Origin: an uncultured Lachnospiraceae bacterium
Lineage (GTDB): Bacteria; Bacillota; Clostridia; Lachnospirales; Lachnospiraceae
Direction of reading: 5' to 3'
DNA: 64,000 bases
Assembly: GCA_949472775.1 (NCBI GenBank)
Contig: CASWVG010000001.1
Coordinates: forward strand, 124,001-188,000
Below, piece by piece: positions 18,711 to 27,431 of this stretch (the first letter of the stretch is position 1; every line of letters starts with the position of its first letter). A program made the position numbers and the translations under genes. Below the pieces are notes generated by a model that saw only the letters and a list, made by a program, of their open reading frames with translations, was not told the origin of the DNA and ran no database searches.

Positions 18711-20690
18711 TCATTCCCTTTTTGGCTCCCGCAGGAATTGCCCGTCCTCCGAAACGGGAATGATCTGATACACGCCATAATTTTCTCCTATCCTGCCATA
18801 CTCCTCGACATACACACCCACACCGTTTTCGGCAAAAGGAATTTCAAGCCATGTAAGCCCTCGCAGATCTTTCTCCTCATCCGACATGATAAAGTCCGCT
18901 TTCCCCTCCACCAGCGCCTCCGCCGCGTCATCTATGCCAAAAGCCGCGAGCTTTTTGCGATAAAGGGGGCTTTTACACATCCAGCCCCCGGCAATGTCGT
19001 AATTTGCCAGCGTATTATCCCTGCATTCCAGAAGTTTTCCCGAAAACGCCACTGTAGAATAGACATCTTCGAAATAGAAGGTATCCGGATGCGCCCTGCA
19101 ATAGGCGTCTATCGCCTCCCGGTCCCTGTTGGTCTCCTGCCGTCCTGCCTGATCAGCACGCACCGCCGGAACCCCTTTCCACAGCCCCCATGCCGAGAGG
19201 AGAAGAAGGACCGCCGTCGTCCCCGCCAAAAGGATTCGCGTTGCCGCCACGCCGTCGGACCGGAACGCAAAACGCGCTGACTCCGGCACAAAACCCGCGG
19301 ACGACACAGGAAACGGCGCAATTTCCGCGGACGCTTTCTCCCGCCACAGGTGCCGCAATAACAGCCCTGCCAACAGGCTAAACTCCACCAGATAAAGAGG
19401 GTGGGTGATCCGTTCGGGATCGCGACCCCGCATGAGAATGAACATCCACAGCGCACTTCTCACCATAAGAGTCAGAAAAAGCTGTGACATCGCAGCCATC
19501 AGACGCCGCACATCCCTCCTCATTAAAATAACAATCGCTATTATATTTATCCCATATCCCAATATCACCAACAGATTATAGGGCATGTCGCCGCTGTGAA
19601 AACTTCTGTAACGGTAAAGCAGCAGTTTTTCCTTAAAGACCGCTCCCCAGTCCTTCCCGCCGCCCAGATGCGCCTTCGCGTACGTCGCCACATCCGAGAG
19701 CATCTGCGCGTCGATTCTCTCATCGAGACCGAAATTATAATTGTCAAGCAGAATCTGTGAGCCGTAAGAAACACCCTGTTTCTCTAAGTCCGCGTCAAAA
19801 TCCTGACCCGGCAGTACATCGGGATAAAAATCATAAATCGTTGTCCTGTCATTAAAAAACTGTCGGAATGTCTTCCACTCACCGCCATAGGCGAGGCTGT
19901 CCGCCCCGGCAGAAAGCCCCATGCCCGCAAGGAGAATCAGAAGAAGAACGCCATATTTTTGCAGATTTTTTTTCTCAAAAAAGGGGCCGTTCTCCCACCA
20001 GCAGAAAAGACCCGCAAGACCAACAAACGGCAGATTGAGAAGCGCCATCTCAGACCGGAGCTGAAAAGCGAGCCAAAAGAGAAACAGCGCCGGCAGACTT
20101 CCCGTCAGAAATGCTTTCACGGAAAGACCCCTGGGCGTTTTCCCTAAAATGCCCTCCGGCATGGTCAGGAAAAGAAAGGCAGCCGTCCCCACAAGCATAC
20201 CGCATGTTATTGTATATTGTGTATTGACCATGTGAGTCAGCCATATGCCCCACTGAAAAACCACCACTGCCAAAAGGCTGAACAGTTTTCTCACAAACCG
20301 GCGGCATGTGCCACCCGCCGCACCTTCGCTTCCTGCAGCCGCCTGCACCTGTGCGCAGGCAGTGTCCGACAGTGTACACAGTCTGACTCCGGCCAGAAAA
20401 AAGCAGCCGAACTGGCACAAAAGCAGGAATGCCCCGTACCACGGAAGAGAGCCGCTCATCCGATAGCACAGCGCAATCAAAGCTCCAAGCGGATAGAGCG
20501 TCTGCATATTGTGCCCGTCGGGCGTACCACTATAGACCCCCGACATGATGTCTAACATCATGGTGTCGTCATTCATATCAAAATAGAAATCGAAAAGAAC
20601 CCCCATCAGAAGCGCACTGGCTCCCACAACAACAAACGTCAGTATGCAGTTTTCATGTCCCCGCATCTTTCTCTGTTCCATCAGCCACAT
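18711..20690 (-). CDS. Large polytopic membrane protein of unknown family
   Basis: About 659 residues and twelve hydrophobic segments. The first outward loop carries FDMNDDTMMLDIMSG followed by GHNMQTLYPLG, an acidic motif after span one as in GT-C transferases. The C-terminal 150 residues look soluble. Hydrophilic low-complexity inserts occur at about 115-130 (AQVQAAAGSEGAAGG) and 455-485. The start is uncertain: ATG at 20690 has only GAGGC close by; ATGs at 20681 and 20666 are alternatives. It follows the WecE-like gene by 79 bases. I do not recognise the exact family. Confidence 0.65.
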   Translation of the reverse strand: MWLMEQRKMRGHENCILTFVVVGASALLMGVLFDFYFDMNDDTMMLDIMSGVYSGTPDGHNMQTLYPLGALIALCYRMSGSLPWYGAFLLLCQFGCFFLAGVRLCTLSDTACAQVQAAAGSEGAAGGTCRRFVRKLFSLLAVVVFQWGIWLTHMVNTQYTITCGMLVGTAAFLFLTMPEGILGKTPRGLSVKAFLTGSLPALFLFWLAFQLRSEMALLNLPFVGLAGLFCWWENGPFFEKKNLQKYGVLLLILLAGMGLSAGADSLAYGGEWKTFRQFFNDRTTIYDFYPDVLPGQDFDADLEKQGVSYGSQILLDNYNFGLDERIDAQMLSDVATYAKAHLGGGKDWGAVFKEKLLLYRYRSFHSGDMPYNLLVILGYGINIIAIVILMRRDVRRLMAAMSQLFLTLMVRSALWMFILMRGRDPERITHPLYLVEFSLLAGLLLRHLWREKASAEIAPFPVSSAGFVPESARFAFRSDGVAATRILLAGTTAVLLLLSAWGLWKGVPAVRADQAGRQETNRDREAIDAYCRAHPDTFYFEDVYSTVAFSGKLLECRDNTLANYDIAGGWMCKSPLYRKKLAAFGIDDAAEALVEGKADFIMSDEEKDLRGLTWLEIPFAENGVGVYVEEYGRIGENYGVYQIIPVSEDGQFLREPKRE

Positions 20691-20769
20691 GCCTCAGAAT
20701 GTCCTGGTTCCTTGTCATTTCTCCCGGCTCCGGCATCCTTACATATGCCACAAGCCATTTGCCGGTGCA

Positions 20770-21903
20770 TCAATTTGCAGCGTAAAATGCTTTCACCTGT
20801 TCTGCTATATACTCTGTCTCGTCCGCCGTCAGCTTGTAGAACAACGGCAGACGTAAAAGTCTCTCGCTCTCCTTTGTCGTATATATATCCTCACCGTGGA
20901 ATCTGCCGTATTTTTTCCCCGCAGGGGCAGAGTGTAGCGGCACATAGTGGAACACCGACAGAATGCCTTTTTCCTTCAAATAGGCAATCAGATGGCTTCT
21001 CTCCTCCATATCCTTTGTCTTGATGTAAAACATATGGGCATTATGCGTACAGTACTCCGGAATATAGGGAAGTTCGATCCTTCCAGCCTCCGCCAGCGGT
21101 TTCAGCCGTTCCAGATACTGGTTCCACCTGTCCATCCTGGCCTGTGTGATCTCCTCCGCAAGCTCTAACTGCGCGTACAGATAGGCGGCGTTCATATCGC
21201 TTGGCAGGTAGGAGGAACCATATTCCTGCCAGCGGTACTTGTCCACCTGCCCTCTGAAAAAGCGGCTCCTGTCCGTCCCTTTTTCCCGGAAAATCTCCGC
21301 TCTCTCTATATTCTCCTCATCCCGGATCAGCAGCGCGCCGCCCTCACCCATGCTTAAATTTTTTGTCTCATGGAAACTGAAACAGCCAAACTCACCGAAA
21401 GTCCCCAGCGGCTTTCCCTTATAGGATGCTATAATGCCCTGCGCGGCATCCTCCACCACCATCAGATGATGCCTCTTTGCAATGTCCATGATGGCATCCA
21501 TCTCGCACCCCACGCCTGCATAGTGCACCGGCACAATCACTTTTGTGCGTTCCGTGACAGCGTCCTCAATCCGTTTCTCGTCTATGTTCATCGTATCAGG
21601 ACGAATGTCCACAAACACCGGCGTAGCACCGCGCAGCACAAAAGCATCCGCTGTGGACACAAAGGTGTAGGAAGGCATGATCACCTCATCTCCCGGCTTA
21701 ATGTCCGCCAATAGCGCCGCAAGCTCCGTGGCATGTGTGCAGGAAGTGGTGAGCAGACATTTTGCAGTGCCGGTCTGTCTCTCGATCCACTCGCCGCATT
21801 TTTTTGTGAAAGGACCATCGCCGCAAATTTTCTGATTCTCCACAGCCTCTCTCATATACTCAAATTCTTTCCCAGTGAAGGGGGGTACATTAAAATTTAT
21901 CAT
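20770..21903 (-). CDS. Sugar-nucleotide 4-aminotransferase, WecE/RffA-like
   Basis: 377 residues of the DegT/DnrJ/EryC1/StrS class. TTSCTHATELAAL (52-64), VVEDAAQGI (149-157) and the Schiff-base Lys181 in SFHETKNLSMGEGGA match dTDP-4-amino-4,6-dideoxygalactose transaminases; SFHETKN is characteristic of WecE. That enzyme aminates dTDP-4-keto-6-deoxyglucose with glutamate. The start at MINFNVPPFTG is preferred over an upstream ATG at 21963, which overlaps a probable promoter -10. With the GNAT downstream this would yield an N-acetylated 4-amino-6-deoxyhexose. The rmlD-like gene at the other end of the window is compatible with dTDP-sugar supply. Confidence 0.88.
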   Translation of the reverse strand: MINFNVPPFTGKEFEYMREAVENQKICGDGPFTKKCGEWIERQTGTAKCLLTTSCTHATELAALLADIKPGDEVIMPSYTFVSTADAFVLRGATPVFVDIRPDTMNIDEKRIEDAVTERTKVIVPVHYAGVGCEMDAIMDIAKRHHLMVVEDAAQGIIASYKGKPLGTFGEFGCFSFHETKNLSMGEGGALLIRDEENIERAEIFREKGTDRSRFFRGQVDKYRWQEYGSSYLPSDMNAAYLYAQLELAEEITQARMDRWNQYLERLKPLAEAGRIELPYIPEYCTHNAHMFYIKTKDMEERSHLIAYLKEKGILSVFHYVPLHSAPAGKKYGRFHGEDIYTTKESERLLRLPLFYKLTADETEYIAEQVKAFYAAN

Positions 21904-21951
21904 GGTTTTCTCTCTTTCCCTGTTACTTTCACTCACAGTGCCATCGCGTAC

Positions 21952-21960
21952 AGTATACCA
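21952..21960 (-). promoter_or_regulatory. Extended -10 promoter for the wecE-like operon
   Basis: Minus-strand TGG-TATACT, within a TGTGGTATACT core shared with promoters at 23403 and 29271. No good -35 is visible 17 bases upstream, so it is either weak or activator-dependent. It lies between the AAA ATPase stop and the wecE-like start. Confidence 0.4.
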
Positions 21961-21977
21961 CATCAGTTAACAAATTC

Positions 21978-23357
21978 CTACTCCGACAGAATCAGATCGT
22001 CCCGACTTTCCGCAAGCTCCTGCAGACGTGGGCTGAAACCGCTCATGGAAAAGATGCAGTACAGTTCCTTCCTGTCGCCCTTATGCCATGTTACGCGCCC
22101 TGCCTTTTCCTGCAGCCGGTAAAAAACATCCACATCCACGTTGCCGCTCCAGTATTTGCACTCCCCGAACAGGATCACACCCTCCTCCTCGTTTAGCGCC
22201 ACAATGTCAATCTCCGTATTTTTGTCCCAGTACCGCCCGATCTTCGGAAAATGACAGGGAAGATCTTTCCTCACCGCCAGTTCTTCCCTGCAGACATCCT
22301 CATAGACCAAAGCGGTATGGCTTCGCACAAAACTTTTCTTTATTTTTTCCATAACATATGTTACGTTTCCTTGTTCCACATCCCCCTGGTTCGGATAAAT
22401 CATGGTAAACCAGAACCGGATATAATAATCCGTAATCCGGTATAGACCCTTTTTGCTCTTTTCGGGGTTCTCCTCCGTGACGGGCACCTCCCGCTGTACC
22501 AGATCAAGTTCTATCAGCGTTTTCAAAGTCCTGGTCAGATCTGTAGCTTTCGCCCCCATAAAGGACGCGATCTCCGACAGCTTCGTCCGCCCGAAGGCGA
22601 TGGCCCGCAGAACCGAAAAATAACCGCCCACCTCCGCCACTTCCTGCTGCAGCAGAAAATACGGCTCCTCGTACAGATAGCCTGTGCGGTTTAGAATGTT
22701 TTCCTCAATGCCCGCAAAAATATCCGTACAATCCGCGAAAGATTCGATGTATTTCGGGACGCCGCCAGTCACTGCGTACCGCTCGATCTGCTCCTTTCTG
22801 GACAAGCCCGGAACAAATTCGCGATAATACCAGAACGGTATCTGTCTGAGACGGATCTGCGCTGTCCGCCGGCCATACAGAGGGCTGTTGTAAGAGAGCG
22901 TCTGGGACACCATCATGGAGATCAGAGATCCACACAAAATCACCATGACGGAACTTTTCATCAGAATCTCGTCCCATATCCTCTGGAAGACCGAGGGGAA
23001 CGCCGGGTTTGCCTTTCCCAGATACTGAAATTCATCTATAATCAGAACCGGTTTTTTCTCCCAGCCGCAGGAGACAATCACCTTAAAAATCGTGTCCCAC
23101 TTATCTACAGAAGCCTCCGCCAGAAGCGGGCTTTCGATAAACGCCGCCGCCTTTTCCTGGAAAGCGCTCCTGTTAAGCACCTCCGCCTCCTGCGTTGCCA
23201 GAAAATACAGAGCTTTTTTCCCCTTCATAAACTCTGACAGAAGCGTCGTCTTTCCCACCCGCCGCCGACCGTATACAACGACCAGTGACGATTCTTTTTT
23301 TGCGTATTCTTTTTCAAGCGTCCTGATTTCCAGTTCGCGGTCTACAAATTGTTCCAT
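21978..23357 (-). CDS. AAA+ ATPase with C-terminal DUF234 nuclease-like domain
   Basis: 459 residues. The N-terminal STAND-like ATPase has Walker A GRRRVGKTT near 30-38 and Walker B VLIIDEFQY near 104-112. A winged-helix region (FGRTKLSEIASFMG) follows, and the C-terminal DUF234 part has EIDIVA and GECKYW, an Asp...Glu-x-Lys arrangement like PD-(D/E)xK nucleases. The family (archaeal-ATPase-like) is widespread in Bacteroidetes and Clostridia with no fixed function. It has no obvious sugar role; it stands behind its own promoter with operator-like repeats. Start by GGAGGG four bases before the ATG. It may be a passenger or regulatory/defence gene. Confidence 0.88.
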   Translation of the reverse strand: MEQFVDRELEIRTLEKEYAKKESSLVVVYGRRRVGKTTLLSEFMKGKKALYFLATQEAEVLNRSAFQEKAAAFIESPLLAEASVDKWDTIFKVIVSCGWEKKPVLIIDEFQYLGKANPAFPSVFQRIWDEILMKSSVMVILCGSLISMMVSQTLSYNSPLYGRRTAQIRLRQIPFWYYREFVPGLSRKEQIERYAVTGGVPKYIESFADCTDIFAGIEENILNRTGYLYEEPYFLLQQEVAEVGGYFSVLRAIAFGRTKLSEIASFMGAKATDLTRTLKTLIELDLVQREVPVTEENPEKSKKGLYRITDYYIRFWFTMIYPNQGDVEQGNVTYVMEKIKKSFVRSHTALVYEDVCREELAVRKDLPCHFPKIGRYWDKNTEIDIVALNEEEGVILFGECKYWSGNVDVDVFYRLQEKAGRVTWHKGDRKELYCIFSMSGFSPRLQELAESRDDLILSE

Positions 23358-23402
23358 ATACCCTCCAGACAGCCTGCGCCGCTGCTTATCCCCTATAGAA
23401 AG

Positions 23403-23430
23403 AGTATACCACAATTTATATGTTTGTAAA
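23403..23430 (-). promoter_or_regulatory. Promoter for the AAA ATPase gene
   Basis: Minus strand -35 TTTACA (5/6, 23425-23430), 16-bp spacer, -10 TATACT (5/6, 23403-23408) with extended TGG. The 5' leader is about 40 bases to the ATG at 23357. Confidence 0.65.
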
Positions 23431-23454
23431 CATTATGTTTCACAACATTATGTT
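23429..23454. promoter_or_regulatory. Tandem palindromic operator-like sites
   Basis: Two exact copies of the palindrome AACATTATGTT, at 23429-23439 and 23444-23454, spaced 15 bp centre to centre. The first touches the -35 of the ATPase promoter. This is the arrangement expected for a dimeric repressor or activator; the regulator is unknown. Confidence 0.5.
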
Positions 23455-23483
23455 TTCGCGCATAACTTTTTCTGCCAGTTCCA

Positions 23484-25565
23484 CTATTTCAGATAAACCA
23501 CATACCGGGCGTTCCCAAATGCTTCCGCATAACCGTAATCCCTGATCCATTCTGCCAGAATCCGCTGCTTTTCATCCATTGCCATCTTTTCCACATTCAC
23601 GCCAAACCAGTTGATCGCCTCGCCATCATCGCTCCAGTAAGCCGCCACCGCCGAGGATACAATAATCACCGGCAGTTCATTTCCCGCCCTGCTCTCCGTT
23701 TCCAGAGCCGCCAGATCCCGCGTGTACTCTGCCATGCGATAGGAATCCAGATCCGGCCAGCCTGTGGAAAGCGCCGGCGGCATATCCAGCAGATAGTGGA
23801 GACCGGGCAGTTCGCCATAGGTTATCATTTCCCTGCCTGCCAGTCCCTCTTCCTTTATGAAATCAGACAATTCTGCCAAAAGCGCGCCGTTTTCCAGGTT
23901 CGTGTAAACACCCGCCGCTTTCTCCGGCGCCTTGACGCGCATATCCCGGACCTCCCCGTAAATACCGTCCTGAAAAACGAAGCAGGCATGGGAGCCGATA
24001 CTCTGCACCGTCACAAACAGGATAAGAATCACAACCGGCGCGCGCCAGACAAATTCATAAGATCCGACTTTTGTCGCAAACCGGCTCCACACCACCCACA
24101 GCAGAAAAGGCGCCGCCACAAACAGATTATTGATGATCGGATATAAATCATTGTTACTGCCCAGTGGCGTCAGAAAGATCTGCAAAAACACAAGCGCCGC
24201 CATAATCTTCTGCTCCCCGCACACCTTTTTTCCAATCAGACAATATACCGCAGCCGCTATCGTCACCAGAAGCAGCAGCACCGCGGGATCGTAAATACAC
24301 CCGTTGCCATGCTCATAATACCGAAAATGAAACATCCCCCTGCCCCAGTAAAAGCGGAGCAGTACGAAGATTAACAGGATATAAACAATTTTGATTATCA
24401 CACCGCTTATTCTATGTGCATTATTCTTCAGCGAAACCCCGGTTAGCGCTCCTCCGGTCGCTACAGCCACCGTTTCCGTATCCTGGTCCTGCCCTCCTGC
24501 CTGCATCCCCGCTCCATACAGTCTCTCCCGCACCCAGAACGCAAAACCTGCCGCCACGATACACACACCCGCAAACGCCAGCCAGTATAGTCCCCTGATA
24601 TAGCCCCCAAACATGCCGGTCAGCATGGATGACGGTTTGTAGTCTTTCGCCTGCTCAGTCATGGCAAACATGGTCTGCACCATATCCGGGTAAGCCGATA
24701 CGCCGTAACGTATACAGATTACTGCTAAGGGCACCCCGAAACCGACAACATAGCCAAGAAGACACCACCCGGTAACACGAAAAAGCGCGCTCCAGGGCAG
24801 CGGACTCCCCCCGTTCTCCCGCCTGGCAGTGCGAACTCCCATACTGTCTGCAGACGGCGTCATGTCTTTCGCCTGACGCTCCTCTTTTTTTCCGTCATTC
24901 CGCCCGCTGATCAGCACAACCCCGTACCACACCGCCAGAATAAATGCCGCCTGCACCACGTTCGGCATCCGCACCGCCACATTGGCTCCCAGACAGACGC
25001 CCGCCGCCACAAAATACAGCCGCTGTTTTCTGTCGGACACGCCATTTTGACTGCTGCCCGCACCGCATCCATCAGAACCCTCATGCACCATTGGCGAAGC
25101 CCCCGCCGAAAATGTCCCCGCCGTCAGCCCCCGGTAAAGGAGCAGAATCGCCGCCGTCATCAAAAAATAAGTCAGATAATTGTACAGAATCGTGGACGGG
25201 CACCAGCATAGCCCCAGTGCAAGAAACTCCCCCAAAAACAAAAGCGGCGCTGCTATCCGTTTTTTCAGCCCGAAATAGACCATAAGCGCCGTCGCCGACT
25301 GCACAAGCGTCGTATAACATTTCATGCCGAGCAGCGTTCCCCCGAAAGGAAGATGCATCAGCAGCCACCCCACTGCATTGGACATAAATGTCGCCACCAT
25401 CCATGTCCCGTTCATGGAACCAAAATTCTGGAAATTCGTCAGACTGTACGTGGAGTCCGCCACGTCAAGCCCCTGATTGACAATCAGAAAAGGGTACAGC
25501 AAAAGAACGGCAGGAAACAGCCCGTTTTCTATGAAATTGCGATACTTTCTATAAATAGCCACCAT
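23484..25565 (-). CDS. Large polytopic membrane protein of unknown family
   Basis: 693 residues from an ATG with GAGG six bases upstream (upstream in-frame ATG and TTG are weaker). About twelve hydrophobic spans; after the first comes QGLDVADSTYSLTNFQNF, an acidic loop like those of GT-C enzymes. Two long hydrophilic inserts, rich in Gly, Ser, Asp and Lys, lie near 155-180 and 215-245, with a third near 350-375, probably on the cytoplasmic side. The C-terminal 150 residues appear outward and soluble. It follows the acyltransferase by 66 bases. Function not recognised; a lipid-linked-sugar transferase or surface-glycan modifying role is plausible. Confidence 0.65.
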   Translation of the reverse strand: MVAIYRKYRNFIENGLFPAVLLLYPFLIVNQGLDVADSTYSLTNFQNFGSMNGTWMVATFMSNAVGWLLMHLPFGGTLLGMKCYTTLVQSATALMVYFGLKKRIAAPLLFLGEFLALGLCWCPSTILYNYLTYFLMTAAILLLYRGLTAGTFSAGASPMVHEGSDGCGAGSSQNGVSDRKQRLYFVAAGVCLGANVAVRMPNVVQAAFILAVWYGVVLISGRNDGKKEERQAKDMTPSADSMGVRTARRENGGSPLPWSALFRVTGWCLLGYVVGFGVPLAVICIRYGVSAYPDMVQTMFAMTEQAKDYKPSSMLTGMFGGYIRGLYWLAFAGVCIVAAGFAFWVRERLYGAGMQAGGQDQDTETVAVATGGALTGVSLKNNAHRISGVIIKIVYILLIFVLLRFYWGRGMFHFRYYEHGNGCIYDPAVLLLLVTIAAAVYCLIGKKVCGEQKIMAALVFLQIFLTPLGSNNDLYPIINNLFVAAPFLLWVVWSRFATKVGSYEFVWRAPVVILILFVTVQSIGSHACFVFQDGIYGEVRDMRVKAPEKAAGVYTNLENGALLAELSDFIKEEGLAGREMITYGELPGLHYLLDMPPALSTGWPDLDSYRMAEYTRDLAALETESRAGNELPVIIVSSAVAAYWSDDGEAINWFGVNVEKMAMDEKQRILAEWIRDYGYAEAFGNARYVVYLK

Positions 25566-25631
25566 TTTATTCCTCATTAATGAAATGAAACGCAAATATC
25601 TTAGCAGACTATACTTACGATGCCCCGCGAA

Positions 25632-26747
25632 TTACTGCCGCCTCTTCCAAACTGCTGTCCGCACCCGTGCAAACACCCACGCCCGCACAAAATCCACCGC
25701 CGTCCCGGCCGCATACACCACCAGCACACACAGGATCAAATGCGGTACAAAGAGAAAACTATTCTTTACGTTCTCCACACCAAGCCACCTCATCCACTCA
25801 TACCGCACCTGAATATGCTCATGCAGCAGATACACGCCGAATGTATAGGGCGCAAGCCTTCTCACTGCCCCGGCGAAACGTCCTTCTCCGATCCGCATAT
25901 TTTTGAACACATAAAAAAGAGAAACCGCACCCGCAAGGCACAACAGATGATTGTAAGAATAGAGCATATCCGCATAATAGGCAAAAACATCGCCACTGTC
26001 AACACTGCGTGAATTGGAAAAGAACGCCAGCAGCCATATCCAGAGACAGGAAATCACATATCCCGCCACCGCATGAGACTGCTGCTCCAGCCACTGAATA
26101 CCATATTTCCTAATATAACCCGCCAGCACAAACAGACACAGAAACCACCCGAAATCATAGCCATAGCGATCTGTGGCAAGACGCACGGGGAGAATGGTCT
26201 TCTCCAGTGAGAAGAATGCCAGAAGAAATGCCAGCACAATCTGCAGCTTACGCCTGTTCATTTTTTCCATACCCGCCGCCAGAAACGGTGCGAACAGATA
26301 CATGAAAAGATATGCCGTCGCAAACCAGTAATGCTCCGTGCCAAACGGAAACGCGAAGCCAATCCAGTCATATATGCCTGGCTGCGAAGCGGATATGGCA
26401 CCGGTCGCCAGAAGAAAAACGGGAATAAGCAGAGAATAAAAGAGAACCTGGAAAAACAGCGTGGCGATCCGCTCCGGCTTCCATCCCGATTGTGTCAAAA
26501 AATATCCGGAGAGCAGCACATAACAGTTCACCGCCACAATGCAGAAGGCTTCGATCAGCCAGGCAGAGACGCCAGCCGGATTTTCCCTTGCCACAAATGG
26601 AAAGGGCACGGCAATCCCACCCTTCACCAGATAATGAAGCGAGATGATCATAAGCATCGCCACAATACGCAACAGCTCAAAATTAGCCTGCCTTTTACTT
26701 CCCGATTCCATTCTCCTCTTTTCCGTTTCCTTTCCGCAAACATTCAC
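25632..26747 (-). CDS. Acyltransferase-3 family membrane O-acyltransferase
   Basis: 371 residues with ten predicted spans. NFELLRIVAMLMIISLHY (about 22-39) holds the conserved R-x10-H signature of Acyl_transf_3 proteins, which pass acetyl or other acyl groups across the membrane to sugar hydroxyls. YWFATAYLFMYLFAPF and the C-terminal TFGVYLLHEH also match. The start may be the ATG at 26747 or the one at 26711, which has GAGGAG close upstream. It lies 21 bases after gtrA in the same transcript. Role inferred: O-acetylation or similar decoration of the exported glycan. Confidence 0.87.
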   Translation of the reverse strand: MNVCGKETEKRRMESGSKRQANFELLRIVAMLMIISLHYLVKGGIAVPFPFVARENPAGVSAWLIEAFCIVAVNCYVLLSGYFLTQSGWKPERIATLFFQVLFYSLLIPVFLLATGAISASQPGIYDWIGFAFPFGTEHYWFATAYLFMYLFAPFLAAGMEKMNRRKLQIVLAFLLAFFSLEKTILPVRLATDRYGYDFGWFLCLFVLAGYIRKYGIQWLEQQSHAVAGYVISCLWIWLLAFFSNSRSVDSGDVFAYYADMLYSYNHLLCLAGAVSLFYVFKNMRIGEGRFAGAVRRLAPYTFGVYLLHEHIQVRYEWMRWLGVENVKNSFLFVPHLILCVLVVYAAGTAVDFVRAWVFARVRTAVWKRRQ

Positions 26748-26768
26748 CGGATTCTCAAAATCTTACTA

Positions 26769-27212
26769 TCACTCTGTCTTCCTGGAGGTATCCTTAAATA
26801 TCCAGATTTTACTGAGCACGTAATTTGCCAGAATGACAAGCACCTGGCAGACCAGTTTGGAAATCTTATCATTGATCGAGCAGAGATCCACCATCACATA
26901 CATCAATACCAGTTCTAATACCTCTGTAGCTACCCTCGCACCAATAAACGAGACAAACTCCCTCACAACGGAAGCTTTCTCCTTATTTTTACTTTTGAAC
27001 ACAAAGGTTCTGTTTGTCCAGTAGGCAAACACCACCGTAAGTACCCAGGACACTCCGGTAGCCGCCATATAGTGCATGGCAATCGTATCCGCAAAGATAA
27101 AATACAGAATATAGTTCAGAACAAAGGCTAAAAATCCAAAAATCAGATAATTGATTCCCTCCTCATGCTTCTTATACATTCCCCATCCGAAATCCCATAG
27201 TTTTTTAATCAT
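26769..27212 (-). CDS. GtrA-family membrane protein
   Basis: 147 residues with four membrane spans (about 20-38, 45-65, 84-105, 118-136). INYLIFGFLAFVLNYILYF and YWTNRTFVFKSK are typical of GtrA, a small protein thought to flip undecaprenyl-phosphate-linked monosaccharides made by GtrB. The GtrB-like partner is at 57287, about 30 kb upstream, rather than adjacent. Start ATG in a leader that contains the 57-bp repeats. It is followed by the acyltransferase. Confidence 0.9.
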   Translation of the reverse strand: MIKKLWDFGWGMYKKHEEGINYLIFGFLAFVLNYILYFIFADTIAMHYMAATGVSWVLTVVFAYWTNRTFVFKSKNKEKASVVREFVSFIGARVATEVLELVLMYVMVDLCSINDKISKLVCQVLVILANYVLSKIWIFKDTSRKTE

Positions 27213-27272
27213 CTTTCCATGCCTTTCTTCTCAAATTTTCTCATGCACGCTGCCATGCATTGTTTTCCGTAT

Positions 27273-27431
27273 AACCTTCACTATTTTTTATCTTTCTCGG
27301 GAAATTTTCCCGGGGATAATTTCCCCTGCAACCTTCACTTTTTCTTATCTTTCTTTGGAAATTTTCCTGGGGATAATTTCCCACACAGCCTTCACTATTT
27401 TTTATCTTTCCCGGGAAATTTTCCCCGCAGC
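27273..27431. repeat. 57-bp tandem repeat (about 2.7 copies) over the 3' end of the flippase gene
   Basis: CCTTCACT anchors recur at 27275, 27332 and 27389, an exact 57-bp period; the third unit is partial and ends in the coding tail of the ABC gene. On the minus strand each unit holds GGGAAAATTTCC-type inverted arms and a copy of the gene's last codons plus TAA. It fills most of the gap between the flippase gene and gtrA. Confidence 0.85.
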
